NCBI GenBank assembly: GCA_009991595.1
Contig: JAACVK010000050.1
Coordinates: 1 to 32,514, forward strand
DNA: 32,514 nucleotides
Origin: a bacterium
GTDB lineage: Bacteria; Bdellovibrionota; UBA2428
Reading direction: 5' to 3'
Shown here: positions 31,663 to 32,514 of the stretch, one piece after another
Layout of the letters: every line of letters begins with the position of its first letter
Position numbering within the stretch: the stretch's first letter is position 1
Notes under the pieces: generated by a model
What the model was told of the DNA's origin: nothing
Databases searched by the model: none
Seen by the model: only the letters and a program-made list of their open reading frames with translations
Program-made: the position numbers and the translations under genes

Positions 31663-32362
31663 AGTTTGACTCCTTAATGCTAGGGTTACCCTCTGGGGCT
31701 ATTAAAAAAGTCACTCCTTTGACCCAATCCGCATTATACCCCTTTTCTCCGCTGAATGGAGTTCGAATGACTTTACCCTCATCAGGACCGCTGTTGTGGT
31801 AAACATACTTGTTGTCAGGACCCACGACGCCAATGTGAGAGCGAGCATCCATTGGCTCGCGTATATCACCAAATTCTTTAACATTATTGATGACCGAAGA
31901 CAGCTTATGGCTAAACGCGACTGCCCCCGGCTTGGGGGTAATACTGAGTTTCCATCCTTGTTCCAGAAGAAAATAAACCATCTCGTCCACTCGGTAGAAT
32001 TCTCCATTTTGGGTCACAGCAGCTTTGACACTGCCCTTTTGTTTTATAAAGTAGTTTGTCGCGTCTCGAGGATCAAGCACCCCTGCGTCGATGAGTATGT
32101 TTGAAGCCTGCAGAGCACAGCGAACATTCTTATCAACTTCTCTGTTTTCATGTTGATGATCTAAAAGCTCTTGTGCCTTAAGGGCGATTTGTTCACTAAC
32201 ACTCTGCTTTGACCCAGCTTGGAGAGAGGACTTCAGAAGCTCCTCTTTCTGACTTTCCGGAGAACTATGCTCATTCGTAACTTGGCCATAGGTATTTTGC
32301 ATTGTAGCCAAAGTGCAAACAAGAATAGAAAAAATTAGTTTATATAACGAGGCCAATCCCAT
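31652..32362 (-). CDS. Secreted NlpC/P60- or CHAP-like cysteine peptidase candidate
   Basis: A 236-aa exported protein. The signal peptide (LYKLIFSILVCTLATMQNTYG) ends near 26, followed by a Ser/Glu-rich helical linker (27-75). The remaining 150 residues show the layout of a papain-like cell-wall peptidase. A Cys begins a helix (RCALQASNILIDAG, C82), PKPGAVAF resembles the PGDIV turn before the His strand, SHIGVVG holds the candidate His, and YVYHNSG the third polar residue. Such enzymes cut peptidoglycan cross-links in the periplasm. The overall similarity is weak and the call rests on motif order. AGGAGAG lies directly before the ATG, and an extended -10 (TGCTATCCT) ends just upstream. It overlaps the next gene by 11 bases. 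Confidence 0.6.
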   Translation of the reverse strand: MGLASLYKLIFSILVCTLATMQNTYGQVTNEHSSPESQKEELLKSSLQAGSKQSVSEQIALKAQELLDHQHENREVDKNVRCALQASNILIDAGVLDPRDATNYFIKQKGSVKAAVTQNGEFYRVDEMVYFLLEQGWKLSITPKPGAVAFSHKLSSVINNVKEFGDIREPMDARSHIGVVGPDNKYVYHNSGPDEGKVIRTPFSGEKGYNADWVKGVTFLIAPEGNPSIKESNYES

Positions 32363-32514
32363 CTCTCCTGAACCCTAGGATAGCAAATTGAGAGACACTC
32401 TTTGTTAAGATTTTGATAGGCCAGTGTCAAAGAGGCTCTTCTCGACATCAAGTGGGTAAAACTATTCCTAGCTAATTGAAAAAAGGCAAAAGCGAGCCAT
32501 TTGTTAAAAATCCG

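Overview
The window looks like a chromosomal stretch from a Bdellovibrionota or 'deltaproteobacterial'-type Gram-negative bacterium. This is inferred from gene content and not proven: an unusually high share of small secreted or lipid-anchored proteins of unknown function, a bacterial SMUG1-type uracil-DNA glycosylase, a PrkA kinase without its usual partners, a PilZ protein, an RlmC methyltransferase and a subtilase with a CUB-like tail. Most of it has moderate GC. The cysE-cysK pair is visibly GC-richer, and the right third (about 24.8-29.8 kb) is AT-richer.

Layout. 1-2.2 kb: the 5' end of a leftward gene, then an M20 dipeptidase and SMUG1 glycosylase one base apart. 2.2-3.8 kb: a leftward secreted protein with two GGHGE motifs. 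4.0-7.2 kb: a membrane sensor kinase whose phospho-acceptor histidine is replaced by Gln, a two-helix K+ channel and a small secreted protein. 7.27 kb: tRNA-Arg(UCU), overlapped antisense by the tail of a leftward acyltransferase-like gene coupled (ATGA) to a membrane/left-handed beta-helix protein. 9.2-10.7 kb: a repeat-bearing AT-rich gap, a PilZ protein, a strong terminator and a small putative zinc protein. 10.75-16.4 kb: a rightward run of prkA, a phytanoyl-CoA-dioxygenase-like enzyme, a sodium/solute symporter and a NagZ-like glycosidase, ending at a terminator overlapping the last codons. 16.4-18.6 kb: a leftward secreted protein and a YbjT-like SDR. 18.8-21.8 kb: a subtilisin-like protease, a secreted unknown, and a Cys/His-rich secreted protein followed by a 46-residue secreted metallothionein-like peptide closed by a strong terminator.

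22.0-23.8 kb: cysE and cysK overlap by 11 bases and form a complete serine-to-cysteine module. 23.84-24.84 kb: a toxin-antitoxin-like module made of an RHH-MNT nucleotidyltransferase fusion and a HEPN protein. It is preceded by a perfect 42-bp palindrome that contains the first gene's start codon. 24.9-29.7 kb: secreted proteins (di-haem c-type cytochrome, unknown, lipoprotein, HExxH metallopeptidase) and a membrane-protein gene apparently broken by several frameshifts. 29.9-32.4 kb: rlmC, then a leftward pair comprising an NlpC/P60- or CHAP-like secreted protein and a small secreted protein, overlapping by 11 bases.

The most promising candidates for something undescribed are the RHH-MNT/HEPN module with its start-codon-embedding palindrome, the secreted metallothionein-like peptide with its Cys/His-rich neighbour, the His-less sensor kinase next to a K+ channel, and a possible hairpin-bridged ribosome-binding site in front of the subtilase. 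No CRISPR array, insertion sequence, rRNA or prophage was seen.
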